This document shows, in pieces, positions 48,429 to 57,070 of a DNA stretch of 64,000 nucleotides. Both the position numbers and the translations under genes were made by a program. Position 1 is the stretch's first letter. Each line of letters starts with the position of its first letter. The notes beneath the pieces are model-generated. The model made no database searches and was not told the DNA's origin. It saw only the letters and a program-made list of their open reading frames with translations. The stretch lies in assembly GCF_002994615.1 (NCBI RefSeq), contig NZ_PVNK01000110.1, forward strand, positions 17,486 through 81,485, written 5' to 3'. The DNA comes from Enhygromyxa salina (GTDB taxonomy: Bacteria; Myxococcota_A; Polyangia; Nannocystales; Nannocystaceae).

Positions 48429-49403
48429 TCAGCGCAGCGAGTCGAGCAGCGCGCGAAAATCGTCGGGCAGCGGGGCCTCGAAGCGCAGCGGTCGGTCGTT
48501 GACCGGATGGCGAAATCCGAGGCTGGCGGCGTGCAGCATCGGCCTGGAGGCCAGCCCCGCGCCCTCCCGGGCCGGCTTCTTCGGGGGCCGTCGGTGGCCG
48601 CGGACGTACACTTGTTCACCCACCAGGGGGTTGCCAGCCTCGGCGAGGTGGATGCGGATCTGATGTTGACGGCCGGTCTCCAGCCGACACGAGATCAGGG
48701 TCAGCTCGCCCCCGGGCCCGCGCAGTCGCTGCTCGATCCTGACCTTCGTCACCGCCCGCCGGGCCGCCTTGGGCGGGCTCTTGCCCCGCCAGGATCCGCG
48801 CAGGCCGTCGCCGCGGTCGGCGATCAGGTGCGACTCGTGGACGGCGGCCTCGGCCCGGCCGTGAACCAGCGCGACGTAGCGACGCTCGACGCTGTGGGCT
48901 CGAAACTGAGCCTCGAGACCCTTGCGCCCCGCGCGGGTCCGAGCGAACACGAGCAGCCCGGTCGTGTCCTTGTCGAGGCGCTGGACGACCCCGAGGCGAT
49001 CGCGCTTGTCGGACGCGGGGTCCCGGGGTCCGAGCTCGCGCAGCGCCTGGCGGGTCCGCTCGATCAGCGTGTCGCGCTCGTCCTGGTCGTCGTAGGGGAC
49101 GCTCAGGAGCCCGGCGGGCTTGACCACGACGACGAGGTCGCGATCGACGTGGACGATCCGATCGCGCGCGAGCGTGGGCGCCCGGCGGCGACGGGCGACG
49201 GGGTTGACCTCGACGCGCGCCCCCTCGGCCACGCGCTCGGCCGGATCGAAGCGCAGCTCGCCGCCGACCTTGACCCGGCCGCTGCGGATCAACTCGCGCG
49301 ACTTGGACCAGGGCAGCTCGTCCATGAGCGCGCGCACGATCGCGGCCAGCGTCGCCTGGTGCTGGTCCGGCGCGACCACGGTCTGGCGCGGGCTGTCGTC
49401 CAT
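48429..49403 (-). CDS. RluA-family pseudouridine synthase
   Basis: A 324-residue enzyme that isomerises uridine to pseudouridine in RNA. N-terminal S4 RNA-binding domain (about 30-80, WSKSRELIRSGRVKVGG), then the synthase domain with VQRLDKDTTGLLVFA, which contains the catalytic Asp, and the GRQHQIRIHLAEAGNPLVGE motif. This set fits RluA/RluC/RluD. Target sites cannot be assigned. ATG 49403 has TACTCC 7 nt upstream. The intergenic space to the divergent kinase gene holds element copy D. Confidence 0.92.
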   Translation of the reverse strand: MDDSPRQTVVAPDQHQATLAAIVRALMDELPWSKSRELIRSGRVKVGGELRFDPAERVAEGARVEVNPVARRRRAPTLARDRIVHVDRDLVVVVKPAGLLSVPYDDQDERDTLIERTRQALRELGPRDPASDKRDRLGVVQRLDKDTTGLLVFARTRAGRKGLEAQFRAHSVERRYVALVHGRAEAAVHESHLIADRGDGLRGSWRGKSPPKAARRAVTKVRIEQRLRGPGGELTLISCRLETGRQHQIRIHLAEAGNPLVGEQVYVRGHRRPPKKPAREGAGLASRPMLHAASLGFRHPVNDRPLRFEAPLPDDFRALLDSLR

Positions 49404-49436
49404 CGGCGGTGGAGTAGCCTGACTCGGCCCCCAGGG

Positions 49437-49602
49437 CTAGCAGTCTGTGGTGCAATGCCTCACGCCACCTCGCTTGGCCTTCTCGCCGAGGGCTTTGTCG
49501 CCCAGACTCGCAGTACGCCCGGTACAGCTGCGTCCTCGCTTCGCGCCCTCGACGAAAATTCTGGCACGAGGAGCCGCGATGCATCGCACCGCGGGCTGCT
49601 AG
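49437..49602 (+). repeat. 166-bp MITE-like palindromic element, copy D
   Basis: Same length and CTAG-bounded ends as copies A-C, same orientation as B and C, but more diverged (for example CAGTCTGTGG at the left end, ACCGCGGGCTGC at the right), so it is the oldest visible insertion. It lies between the divergent pseudouridine synthase and kinase genes and must influence or carry part of their promoter region; the kinase GTG is 10 bp from its end. Confidence 0.85.
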
Positions 49603-49611
49603 CCTGAGCGG

Positions 49612-51495
49612 GTGACGGCAGCCTCGCTACCGCGGGCCGAGCAGCTCGAGCTCGGCGACGAGCTCGGCGTCGGGGCCGTGGCCACGGTCTATCGAGCGGT
49701 CGAGCGTGAGACGGGCCAGCGCTACGCGCTCAAGCTGCTCCACGATCGCAACGCTCGGGATCCTCGGGCCGCGCGGCGCTTCACTCGCGAGGCCGAGCTC
49801 GCCCGGACGCTCCGAGATCCCCACATCATCGACGTCCATGGGGCGATCGAATTCGACGGCCGGCAGGCCCTGCTGATGGAGCTCGTCGAGGGTCCGACGC
49901 TGGCCGAGCTCCTGGCCACCGACGCCCCGCTGCCCGAGCGTCGGCTCCTCGCGCTGGCCCGCGGGATCGCCCAGGGGCTGTCCGTGGCCCACGCGGGCGG
50001 GGTCATCCACCGCGACCTCAAGCCAGCCAACGTCCTGATCGCGAGCCCGGGCGAGGCCGGCGAGACCGCCAAGATCGCCGACTTCGGCATGGCCCGGGCG
50101 ACGAGCTTCGCGGGCGTGGATCCCGAGGCCATGACCGTGCTCGGGACCCCCGACTACATGGCGCCCGAGACCCTCGACCCCCTGGCCGTGGATCCGCGCA
50201 CCGATCTCTACGCCCTCGGCTGCATCATGGTCGAGATGGCGACCGGGCGGCCGCCCTTCTCGGCGCCGACCCCCTTCGCCGTGCTCGACGCCCACCGCAA
50301 GCGCGAGCCGCCCGCGCTGCCCGAGCGCTACACGGCCGGGCTCCGCGAGCTGGTCGCCTCACTCCTGGCCAAGCAGCAGAGCGATCGACCCCACGCCGCG
50401 TCGGCGGTGGTCGAGCTCCTCGACGCGCTCCTGAGCCAAGGCGGCGAGAGCCGGGCGCAGATCGCGGTCTCGCGCCCGCGCCCGCGCAACCTGCTCGAGG
50501 CCGCCGAAGCCGGTCGCTGCGCCCGCTGCGGCGCGCCCGTGATCCACGGCGTGCGCGTGTGCCTCGAGTGCGGGCTGGCCCGGGTGACGATCGAGCCCGG
50601 ACGCTGGACCGTGTTCGTCGTCGGCCCCGGCGCGGTCGGGGACAAGCTCGACAGCGTCCGCCGCGACAGCCTCCTGACCTGGCTCCGGTCCAACGCCGAC
50701 GCGGGCCTCGAGGTCGGCAACTTCGCCAAGCAGATCCCGCGTCTGCCCTTTCCCCTGGTCCTGCGCGTCAGCGAATCCAGCGCTCACGCGCTCGCGCAGT
50801 CCCTGGCGCAGCTGGGCATCCACGCCGAGCCCCGCCACGGCGGTCGCCTCGCCCACGGGCAGATGGCCGAGAAGATGGTTCGGATCGGCGCGCGACGCGG
50901 CAAGATCGCGCTCCCGCTGCTGCTCATCGGCCTGCCGCTGATGCTGGCCTTGATGGTCGTCGCGCTGCCGCTGCTGCCGATCTACTTCGGGGTGATCGCG
51001 TGGTGGACCTCGAAGCCCGCGCTCGCGGCCACCTACACCACGCGCCTGGCCCTGCCCTCGCAGGTCGACACGCAGCTGCGCGAGCTCGAGCGCAAGGCGC
51101 CCCAGATCAGCGCGCGTCACCGCCCGAGCTTGCGCGCGGTCGTCCAGCGGGTCATGGCGCTGATCGAGGCCACGCCCGCGGCCGAGCGCGACGAGATCGA
51201 CGCGGAGATGACCCACGCGCTCGCGCTCGCGACCGTCGGCAGCGAGCGGATGACCGAGCTCGACGCGCTCGTCAGCCATCCGGACTTCGACCCGGGCGAC
51301 CCCGAACAACGTCGCGAGCTGCAAGAGCGCGACATGTGGGCGGCCCGCATGCTCGAGCTCAGCGCGACCCTCGACGCGCTGCTCGCCCGCTCGGTCGCAG
51401 CCGAGCGAGCGCTGCGCGGCGCCGCCAGTGAGGGCAGCTCGCTCGCGCGCTTGCGCGACCGGGTCGAGGCCCTCGAAGAAGTCCAGCGGATGTGA
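49612..51495 (+). CDS. Ser/Thr protein kinase with zinc ribbon and membrane helices
   Basis: A 627-residue Pkn-type kinase. Kinase domain about 12-270 with GVGAVATVY loop, ALKLLHD, canonical VIHRDLKPANVLI, IADFGMAR and GTPDYMAPE. Then a zinc-ribbon CARCGAP...CLECG (about 302-325), an a/b domain (about 330-415) that resembles a small ligand-binding fold, and a hydrophobic hairpin (about 430-465), then a helical C-terminus with coiled-coil character. GTG 49612 starts just after element copy D. The domain order is unusual: ribbon and a/b domain lie between kinase and membrane, so both are cytosolic. Confidence 0.88.
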   Translation: MTAASLPRAEQLELGDELGVGAVATVYRAVERETGQRYALKLLHDRNARDPRAARRFTREAELARTLRDPHIIDVHGAIEFDGRQALLMELVEGPTLAELLATDAPLPERRLLALARGIAQGLSVAHAGGVIHRDLKPANVLIASPGEAGETAKIADFGMARATSFAGVDPEAMTVLGTPDYMAPETLDPLAVDPRTDLYALGCIMVEMATGRPPFSAPTPFAVLDAHRKREPPALPERYTAGLRELVASLLAKQQSDRPHAASAVVELLDALLSQGGESRAQIAVSRPRPRNLLEAAEAGRCARCGAPVIHGVRVCLECGLARVTIEPGRWTVFVVGPGAVGDKLDSVRRDSLLTWLRSNADAGLEVGNFAKQIPRLPFPLVLRVSESSAHALAQSLAQLGIHAEPRHGGRLAHGQMAEKMVRIGARRGKIALPLLLIGLPLMLALMVVALPLLPIYFGVIAWWTSKPALAATYTTRLALPSQVDTQLRELERKAPQISARHRPSLRAVVQRVMALIEATPAAERDEIDAEMTHALALATVGSERMTELDALVSHPDFDPGDPEQRRELQERDMWAARMLELSATLDALLARSVAAERALRGAASEGSSLARLRDRVEALEEVQRM

Positions 51496-51499
51496 GCCG

Positions 51500-51796
51500 C
51501 TACATCAGCGACTGAAGCTTCATCGCGACGCCCATGTCGCCTTCGACCTTGAGCTTGCCGCTCATGAACGCGTTGGTCGGCGCGAGGTCACCGGCGAGCA
51601 TCGCGTTGAGGTCGTCGAGCGCGAGCCCAACGGTGCAGTCGGCGTCGTTGTTGTCGTTGCTGACCGTGTTCGGCGTCGCCTTGCCGTCGATGAAGATGAC
51701 ACCGGCGTCACCCATGTCGAACTTGAGGGTCGCGCCGAGCCCGGCGTCGTCGCCGACGCGCTCTTTGATCGTGTCCGTGGCTTTCTCGAGACTCAT
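51500..51796 (-). CDS. SCP2 sterol-carrier-type protein
   Basis: A 98-residue single-domain SCP2-like protein. The pattern GLGATLKFDMGDAGVIFIDG, ADCTVGLALDDLNAMLAGDL and MSGKLKVEGDMGVAMKLQSL matches the lipid-binding SCP2 fold, including the final KxxGD-type strand and Leu-rich helix. GGAGAAG precedes ATG 51796. It is convergent with the kinase gene, 4 bp away. SCP2 proteins bind fatty acyl or sterol ligands in the cytosol. Confidence 0.9.
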   Translation of the reverse strand: MSLEKATDTIKERVGDDAGLGATLKFDMGDAGVIFIDGKATPNTVSNDNNDADCTVGLALDDLNAMLAGDLAPTNAFMSGKLKVEGDMGVAMKLQSLM

Positions 51797-51908
51797 GACT
51801 TTGCTTCTCCGCGCGCGAGTAAACCCGGTTCCCCCACCCTGGTCAACCGTCGCGGCCCCGCGCCCGGGGAGATGTTGAGCATGCTCGGGAACCGCCAGCT
51901 GGCCCTCG

Positions 51909-52850
51909 TCAAGGCTGCGCATCGAGTTGCGCGCGGAGCTCGACGAGGGCCGCGATGTGCCGCGGGCGGGTCCGGCAGCAGCCCCCGATCAGCCGAGCTC
52001 CGGCCGCGGCCCAGCGACCGGCGAGGGTCTGAAATTCTTCGAGCTCGGTCCCGGCCCCGGCCCAGCACCCCGGGCCGCCCGGGCGCGGGTGAACCCAGCG
52101 CTCGCCGGAGTTGGGATAGGCGACGATCGCTGTGAGCGGAGCCAGCGACGCGAGGGCCTCGACGGCCGCGAGGACCTCGCGCGGGCCCAGACAATTGACC
52201 CCGAGCGCGGCGACCCGCGGGTGCCCGAGCAGCGGTCGGACGGCCCGCGCGAGCGGGGTGCCGTCGCTGATCCGCAGGCTCGCGTCGGGCCGGAGCGAGA
52301 ACGACACCCACGCCCGCGGCCCGGGCTCGCGCGCGAGCAGCTCGGCGATCGCCTCGGCTTCGACGGCGTCGGGGATGGTCTCGAAGGCGAGCAGATCCGG
52401 ACCGGCCGCGCTCAGCTCCCGCAGCCGCGGGCGATGAAATTCGACGAGGGCCTGGCGGTCGAGGCCATAGTCCCCCCGGTACTCGGAGCCGTCGGCGAGG
52501 TAGGCACCGTAGCTGCCGATCGACGCGGCCACGAGCGTCGCGGGCTCGGCGGCGGCGCGCGCGAGGGAGACCGTCTGGCGCAGCGCGGCGCGAGCCTCTC
52601 GCTCGTCGAGGCCCCGCGCGACCAGCCCCGGGATCGTCGCCTGGTAGCTCGCGGTCGCGAGGATCTCGGCTCCGGCCTCGACGAAGCGGCGGTGGACCCT
52701 CGTCAGCCGCGCGGGCTCGTCGAGCAGGACCCGGGCCGACCACAGCGGGTCGTCGAGCTCACAGCCCGCACGCTCGAGCTCGGTCGCGAGGCCACCGTCG
52801 AGGATCGCGAAGCGCTCGCGCGCGAGCAGCTCGTCGAGGCGGTCGGCCAT
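51909..52850 (-). CDS. mmuM: Homocysteine S-methyltransferase family protein
   Basis: A 313-residue zinc enzyme that transfers a methyl group to homocysteine (from S-methylmethionine in MmuM). The N-terminus reads ILDGGLATELERAG, the first zinc Cys is in GVNCLGP and the Cys pair is in LIGGCCRTRP. YPNSGERW and FETIPDAVEAEA also fit. ATG 52850 is chosen; TATTTT lies 6 nt upstream, which fits a leaderless message. It shares an intergenic region of 69 bp with the divergent pdxB-like gene. Confidence 0.9.
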   Translation of the reverse strand: MADRLDELLARERFAILDGGLATELERAGCELDDPLWSARVLLDEPARLTRVHRRFVEAGAEILATASYQATIPGLVARGLDEREARAALRQTVSLARAAAEPATLVAASIGSYGAYLADGSEYRGDYGLDRQALVEFHRPRLRELSAAGPDLLAFETIPDAVEAEAIAELLAREPGPRAWVSFSLRPDASLRISDGTPLARAVRPLLGHPRVAALGVNCLGPREVLAAVEALASLAPLTAIVAYPNSGERWVHPRPGGPGCWAGAGTELEEFQTLAGRWAAAGARLIGGCCRTRPRHIAALVELRAQLDAQP

Positions 52851-52919
52851 CGGCCAAAAATACACGCTCCTCGAACCGTCGGGCCCAACGCGGCGATCGG
52901 ACGAGTACACTCTCGCCGC

Positions 52920-54071
52920 ATGCACAGACCCGTGATCGTCGTTGACGACGCGATCGCTGCGGCGCGAGAGGCGTTCGCGGAGCTCGGGACCGTCAACTGT
53001 CTGCCGTCTTCGAGGATCGACGCCTCGACCGTCGCCGCCCTCGACGCCGAGGTCCTGCTCGTCCGCAGCGTCACCCGGGTCGACGCCGACCTGCTCGAGC
53101 GCTGCCCGAGCCTGGGCTTCGTCGGGACCGCGACCGCAGGCACCGACCACCTCGACCTCGCGGCCCTCGCCGCCCGGGGGATCGCGGCCGCGAGCGCGCC
53201 CGGCTGCAACGCCCGCGCCGTCGCCGAGTGGGTGCTCGCGGCCCTGACCTTCACCGAGCAGGCCCGGGCCTGTGCCCCCGCGGGCCCGGTCGGCCTCGTC
53301 GGCCTCGGCAACGTAGGCGCGCGGCTCAGCGCGCTGCTGCTCGCGCTCGGCTACGAGGTCCTCGGCTGCGACCCGCCCCTGGCCCGCAGCGGTCGCCCCT
53401 GCCCCGCGCCGCTGGTCGAGTTCGACGAGCTCTGGCGGCGCTGCTCGATCGTCAGCTTCCACGTGCCCCTGGTCGTCGACGGCCCCGACGCGACCCGGGC
53501 CTACATCGAGCGCCGCGCCCCCGCCCTCGCCGGCCCCAAGCTGCTGATCAACACCAGCCGCGGCCCCGTGGTCCGCGATCGGACCCTCGACCGAGCGGAC
53601 ATCGGCGCGATGATCCTCGACGTCTGGGACGGCGAGCCCGACCTCTCGCCCGCGCGCCTCTCAGATCCGCGCCTCCTGCTCGCCTCGCCCCACGTCGCCG
53701 GCTACAGCCTCGAGGCCAAGATCGCCGGGACCCGCATGATCCACGAGGCCCTGTCCGCCCACCTCGGTCGCCCGCCGAGCTGGACCGGAGCAAAGCTGCT
53801 GCCTCCTCAACCGCTCACAGCTCCACTGCAGGGCTCCTCGACCGCCGCGAGGGCGAGCCTCGTCGCTCGAGTCGTGGACCTCAACCGCGACGACGCCCGG
53901 GTCCGCGCCCTCGCCAAGCTCGAGCCCCCCGCCCGACCCCGAGCCTTCGAGGCCCTCCGCCGCGAGTATCAGCTCCGGCGTGAGTTTCGGTCCTGGGTCA
54001 TCTCACCCGCCCGGGCCCGCGACCCCGAGCTCGAGCGCTGGCTCCAGACAGCAGGCTTCTCCCTCGGATAG
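52920..54071 (+). CDS. pdxB: 4-phosphoerythronate dehydrogenase-like (PdxB)
   Basis: A 383-residue D-2-hydroxyacid dehydrogenase. NAD motif VGLVGLGNVGARL (near 122), INTSRGPVVRDRTL with the catalytic Arg, DVWDGEPD with Glu, and SPHVAGYSLEAK with His. The ASAPGCNARAVAEWVL stretch and the C-terminal ~90-residue dimer domain (ending RREFRSWVIS...) match PdxB, which makes 2-oxo-3-hydroxy-4-phosphobutanoate for pyridoxal phosphate. ATG 52920 has TACACT 8 nt upstream. Length agrees with E. coli PdxB (378). Confidence 0.88.
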   Translation: MHRPVIVVDDAIAAAREAFAELGTVNCLPSSRIDASTVAALDAEVLLVRSVTRVDADLLERCPSLGFVGTATAGTDHLDLAALAARGIAAASAPGCNARAVAEWVLAALTFTEQARACAPAGPVGLVGLGNVGARLSALLLALGYEVLGCDPPLARSGRPCPAPLVEFDELWRRCSIVSFHVPLVVDGPDATRAYIERRAPALAGPKLLINTSRGPVVRDRTLDRADIGAMILDVWDGEPDLSPARLSDPRLLLASPHVAGYSLEAKIAGTRMIHEALSAHLGRPPSWTGAKLLPPQPLTAPLQGSSTAARASLVARVVDLNRDDARVRALAKLEPPARPRAFEALRREYQLRREFRSWVISPARARDPELERWLQTAGFSLG

Positions 54072-54215
54072 AGGTTCGAGGCCCCAAACAAGCGCTCAGC
54101 GCCTGCCCGAAGTCCGTTCGAGCCTTGTCTGACGGCCAGGCCTCCGAGGCTCGAAGCGAACGCACTCACCGGAGGCATGAGCTGTATCGGTCTTCTGGCA
54201 GATCGCGCCCGATCG

Positions 54216-54953
54216 CCCCCAGCGCTCCAGAGCGGAGTCCCCCCCGCAAAGAGCAGAGCGCATGAAAGGCCGCAGGAGGTCCGAGTGCGGGGTATCGCCG
54301 TACGAAAAGCACCTCCGACGCCCACCCGACCGACCTGGAGCCGCGGCACCAAGAGCCTTCTGCACCCCAGATGGAGAGGCGACGCCCCGCACTCGGACCT
54401 CCTGCGGCCATGCGCGGACCCCCAACAGCCACGACAAAGCCCCATCAACGACTCCGTACCGAGTAGCCCCCCAGCGCTCCGGAGCGGAGTCCCCCCCCGC
54501 AAAGAGCAGAGCGCATGAAAGGCCGCAGGAGGTCCGAGTGCGGGGTATCGCCGTACGAAAAGCACCTCCGACGCCCACCCGACCGACCTGGAGCCACGAC
54601 ACCAAGAGCCCTCTGCACCCCAGATGGAGAGGCGACGCCCCGCACTCGGACCTCCTGCGGCCATGCGCGGACCCCAACGGCCACGACAAAGCCCCATCAA
54701 CGACTCCGTACCGAGTAGCCCCCCAGCGCTCCGGAGCGGAGTCCCCCCCCGCAAGGAGCAGAGCGCATGAAAGGCCGCAGGAGGTCCGAGTGCGGGGTAT
54801 CGCCGTACGAAAAGCACCTCCGACGCCCACCCGACCGACCTGGAGCCACGACACCAAGAGCCTTCTGCACCCCAGATGGAGAGGCGACGCCCCGCACTCG
54901 GACCTCCTGCGGCCATGCGCGGACCCCAACGGCCACGACAAAGCCCCATCAAC
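54216..54953. repeat. Tandem array of three ~252-bp units with internal inverted repeats
   Basis: Units start near 54216, 54466 and 54718; the second and third are almost identical. Each unit holds a perfect 25-bp inverted repeat (for unit 1: 54268-54292 and 54385-54409; key string GGCCGCAGGAGGTCCGAGTG) about 92 bp apart, extended inward by TCGCC/GGCGA after a 2x2 internal loop. Another palindrome, GCTCCGGAGC, lies at the unit start. Unit 1 to 2 spacing is one base longer than 2 to 3, so any long frame shifts between units, which argues against coding. The rest of 54072-55059 shows no gene. A structured RNA or a repeat element is likely. Confidence 0.85.
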
Positions 54954-55059
54954 AACCGAGAAGTGTCCTCACCCCCAGAACCTCCAACAAATGACCAAGC
55001 CTCAGAGCCCTCGTTGAACCGCCCGCAGGCGTCCGGGACTACCCCCCGGAGAGCCTCCC

Positions 55060-56712
55060 ATGTTCGTTCTTGCCCCTGTCACCAAACCCGCGGAGCTCCA
55101 CCCCGCCCGCGCGCTACTAACCCCGACCTGGATCGGCGCCCTCGCCGTGCTCGTCGCCAACGACCACTGGCTCAAGGGCGCCGACATGATCCCCGGCGCG
55201 CTGACCGGGAAGCTCAGCGACTTCGCGGGCATGCTCGTCGCGCCGGTCTTGCTCGCGGCGCTGCTGCGCGTGCGCAGCCGTGGCGCGCTGCTCGCCTGCC
55301 ACCTCGCGGTCGCGGCGGTGTTCGCCGGGATCCAGCTGTCGGCCGGCTTCGCAGCCCAGTGGTCGGCGCTGATGGGCCTCGTCGGTCATCCCTGGGCGAT
55401 CACCTGCGACCCCACGGATCTGATCGCGCTGCCCTTCTTGCTGCTGTCGTGGAAGCTGCTGGTCCCCGAGATGGATCCGAGCCTGCCCACGCTCGCCCCG
55501 ATCCAGCGGAGCGCGGTCGCGGGCCTGAGCGTGTTCGGCCTGTGGTCGACCGTCGCAACCTCGGACGAGCGCGGCATCGACCCCAGCGACGAGTGGTACG
55601 AGGACGTCTACGGCCACCTCTACGTCAACAACGCCAACGAGTTCGAGATCTCGCTCCACGTCCGGCCGCTGCGCAGCGACGTGCTCCTCGACTGTGACCA
55701 GGTCTCGAGCGATCCGGGCCGGCTGCTCGGCGAGGACGCGTTCGGCGAGGCCGAGCACTGGTCGCTGCCGGGCTTCACCAACTTTGCGATCGAGCTCGAC
55801 GAGAGCCGCGGCTGCGACGCCGCGTGGATCGCCGGCGAGGGCGTCGAGCCGACGATCGTGTTCGTCGACGACCTCGCCCTGCACGCCCCGCGCTGGTGGT
55901 CGGGTCAGACCTTCGACGTCGAGGAGCTCGAAGACGGGGGCCTCGGCGTGCGCTTCGAGGACGGCGTCGGCGGCGAGTGGATCGGGTCCGACGCCCTGCG
56001 CTTCACGCCCAAGACCGACGCCCCCGAGCAGCCCGACAGCTGCGAGATCCCGAGCGGCGAGAGCCGCCTCGACTGGCCCTTGATCGTGCCCAAGCGCGAC
56101 GTTCGGGTGCTCGGAGTCGAGGCCGGCGCCGACGGCTGCTACGAGCTCGAGCTGCAAGAGCAGGTCACGACCAACAGCGAGGTCACCGACTTCGGCGAGC
56201 CCTACGGCTTTTACCTGTGCGCCCCCGAGGCCGGGATGCCCTTGGCCGAGGACGAGGCCCTGCGCTTCGAAGTGATCTACGGCAACAGCGGCGAGCGAGA
56301 GCTCCGCGTGACCCTGCTCGACCCCGCGACCCTCGACGTCGCGGTCAGCGAGAGCGGCATGCCGACCCGGCAGGTCCGCTACCTCCGCGGCGGCAACGAC
56401 CCGCAGTTCATCGGCCCCGCGCTCAATCGTCAGCTCGTGGCGGTCCCCGGCGTCAGCTGCCCGTGGCAGGTCGAGGCCGCCTGCGCGACCGTCGAGCGCC
56501 ACGTCGAGCTCGCCGTCGCCGGGAGCCCGAGCTTCTTGCAGCCGGGCGTGCCCGTGAGCTTCGCCGACCCGCCCGAGTCGGGCGCCATGGTCCGGACCGC
56601 GATCCGCAGCTACGCCCGCGAGCGCGCCGTGCTCGACCAAAGCTGCGCCGAGGGTGCCCTGCAGATGACCTACGACATCGACTTCGTCGTCATCAGCGAG
56701 CCGCTGATCTAG
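55060..56712 (+). CDS. Membrane protein with large C-terminal domain, unknown function
   Basis: A 550-residue protein. N-terminal ~165 residues have four or five membrane helices (for example GALAVLVANDHWLKG, MLVAPVLLAALLRV, LIALPFLLLSWKLLVP), with conserved-looking NDHWLKG and GKLSDFAGM motifs. Residues about 180-550 form a beta-rich outer domain with several Cys pairs and many Asp/Glu. GGAG precedes the ATG. No known family was recognised; the NDHWLKG and GKLSDFAGM motifs should be searchable signatures. A structured repeat (F2) follows the stop. Confidence 0.75.
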   Translation: MFVLAPVTKPAELHPARALLTPTWIGALAVLVANDHWLKGADMIPGALTGKLSDFAGMLVAPVLLAALLRVRSRGALLACHLAVAAVFAGIQLSAGFAAQWSALMGLVGHPWAITCDPTDLIALPFLLLSWKLLVPEMDPSLPTLAPIQRSAVAGLSVFGLWSTVATSDERGIDPSDEWYEDVYGHLYVNNANEFEISLHVRPLRSDVLLDCDQVSSDPGRLLGEDAFGEAEHWSLPGFTNFAIELDESRGCDAAWIAGEGVEPTIVFVDDLALHAPRWWSGQTFDVEELEDGGLGVRFEDGVGGEWIGSDALRFTPKTDAPEQPDSCEIPSGESRLDWPLIVPKRDVRVLGVEAGADGCYELELQEQVTTNSEVTDFGEPYGFYLCAPEAGMPLAEDEALRFEVIYGNSGERELRVTLLDPATLDVAVSESGMPTRQVRYLRGGNDPQFIGPALNRQLVAVPGVSCPWQVEAACATVERHVELAVAGSPSFLQPGVPVSFADPPESGAMVRTAIRSYARERAVLDQSCAEGALQMTYDIDFVVISEPLI

Positions 56713-56735
56713 TCATGACCCCCGCGCCCACCTTA

Positions 56736-56853
56736 GACTTTGCCACGCACTGCCGCTTCGCGGCAGGTCGCTCGGTCGCTGCGCTCCCTCGCTCGGTGGG
56801 CTGAGTATGAGCTTCGCTGTCGCTTACGTCGCCCCCTAAAGGGGGCTCGTTTT
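56736..56853 (+). repeat. 3'-end structured repeat, copy F2, ending in a terminator
   Basis: Begins 24 bp after the stop of the membrane-protein gene with GACTTTGCCACGCACTGCCG and aligns with the reverse strand of 42073-42182. A hairpin TGCCG-(CTTCG)-CGGCA is matched by GGCCG-(CTGCG)-CGGCC in F1, a compensatory change. It ends with GCCCCC TAAA GGGGGC (56831-56846) followed by TCGTTTTGTTG. Confidence 0.7.
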
Positions 56854-56855
56854 GT
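56831..56855 (+). terminator. Rho-independent terminator within F2
   Basis: A 6-bp G/C stem (GCCCCC/GGGGGC) with TAAA loop followed by TCGTTTTGTTG. It lies 119 bp after the stop of the membrane-protein gene at 56712. Confidence 0.65.
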
Positions 56856-56906
56856 TGTGTCCCGAGACAGGGTGAGACGGTTGTGTCCCGAGACAGGGTG
56901 AGACGG
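56855..56906. repeat. Perfect 26-bp tandem duplication with near-palindromic core
   Basis: Two identical 26-bp copies in a row (56855-56880 and 56881-56906). The core TGTCCCGAGACA is nearly palindromic. Such strings are often transposon ends or binding sites. A related 50-bp stretch beginning GACGGCACG at 56902 recurs in diverged form at 58558-58604. No transposase gene is near. Confidence 0.75.
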
Positions 56907-56950
56907 CACGTTCCTGCTCGAGCTCTTTGGCGCGGGCACGGTTCCGACCA

Positions 56951-56976
56951 CGAGGCATTGCACCACGGGCTGCTAG
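56951..56976 (+). repeat. Partial right end of the 166-bp element
   Basis: GAGGCATTGCACC through GGGCTGCTAG matches the right terminus of copies B-D with one change. The rest of the element is missing, so this is a truncated relic. Confidence 0.65.
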
Positions 56977-57035
56977 TGTCCGTCTTCGCTGGGGTCCGCG
57001 AGCTCGCCCGTCCGCCGGACACGCTCGAGCAGGGC

Positions 57036-57064
57036 TTGAGGCCCCGCGTGCGTGAGGGTAGCGT
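57036..57064 (+). promoter_or_regulatory. sigma-70-type promoter of esterase lipoprotein
   Basis: TTGAGG (57036-57041), a 17-bp spacer and TAGCGT (57059-57064), six nt before GTG 57071. The message would be leaderless and start almost at the GTG. Confidence 0.65.
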
Positions 57065-57070
57065 CGCCGC

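Noticed and set aside
54216..54953. CRISPR or integron attC array
   Set aside because: Only three units of ~252 bp with whole-unit identity, no short repeat/unique spacer alternation, no cas or integrase gene, and no conserved attC core motifs.
54216..54953. Retron msr-msd RNA, suggested by the long inverted repeats
   Set aside because: No reverse transcriptase gene is nearby in the window and the units are tandem copies.
53969..54955. Repeat protein with 84-residue period on the minus strand
   Set aside because: The frame is open only because of high GC; one unit is a base longer, so the repeat changes frame, and the other strand is equally open.
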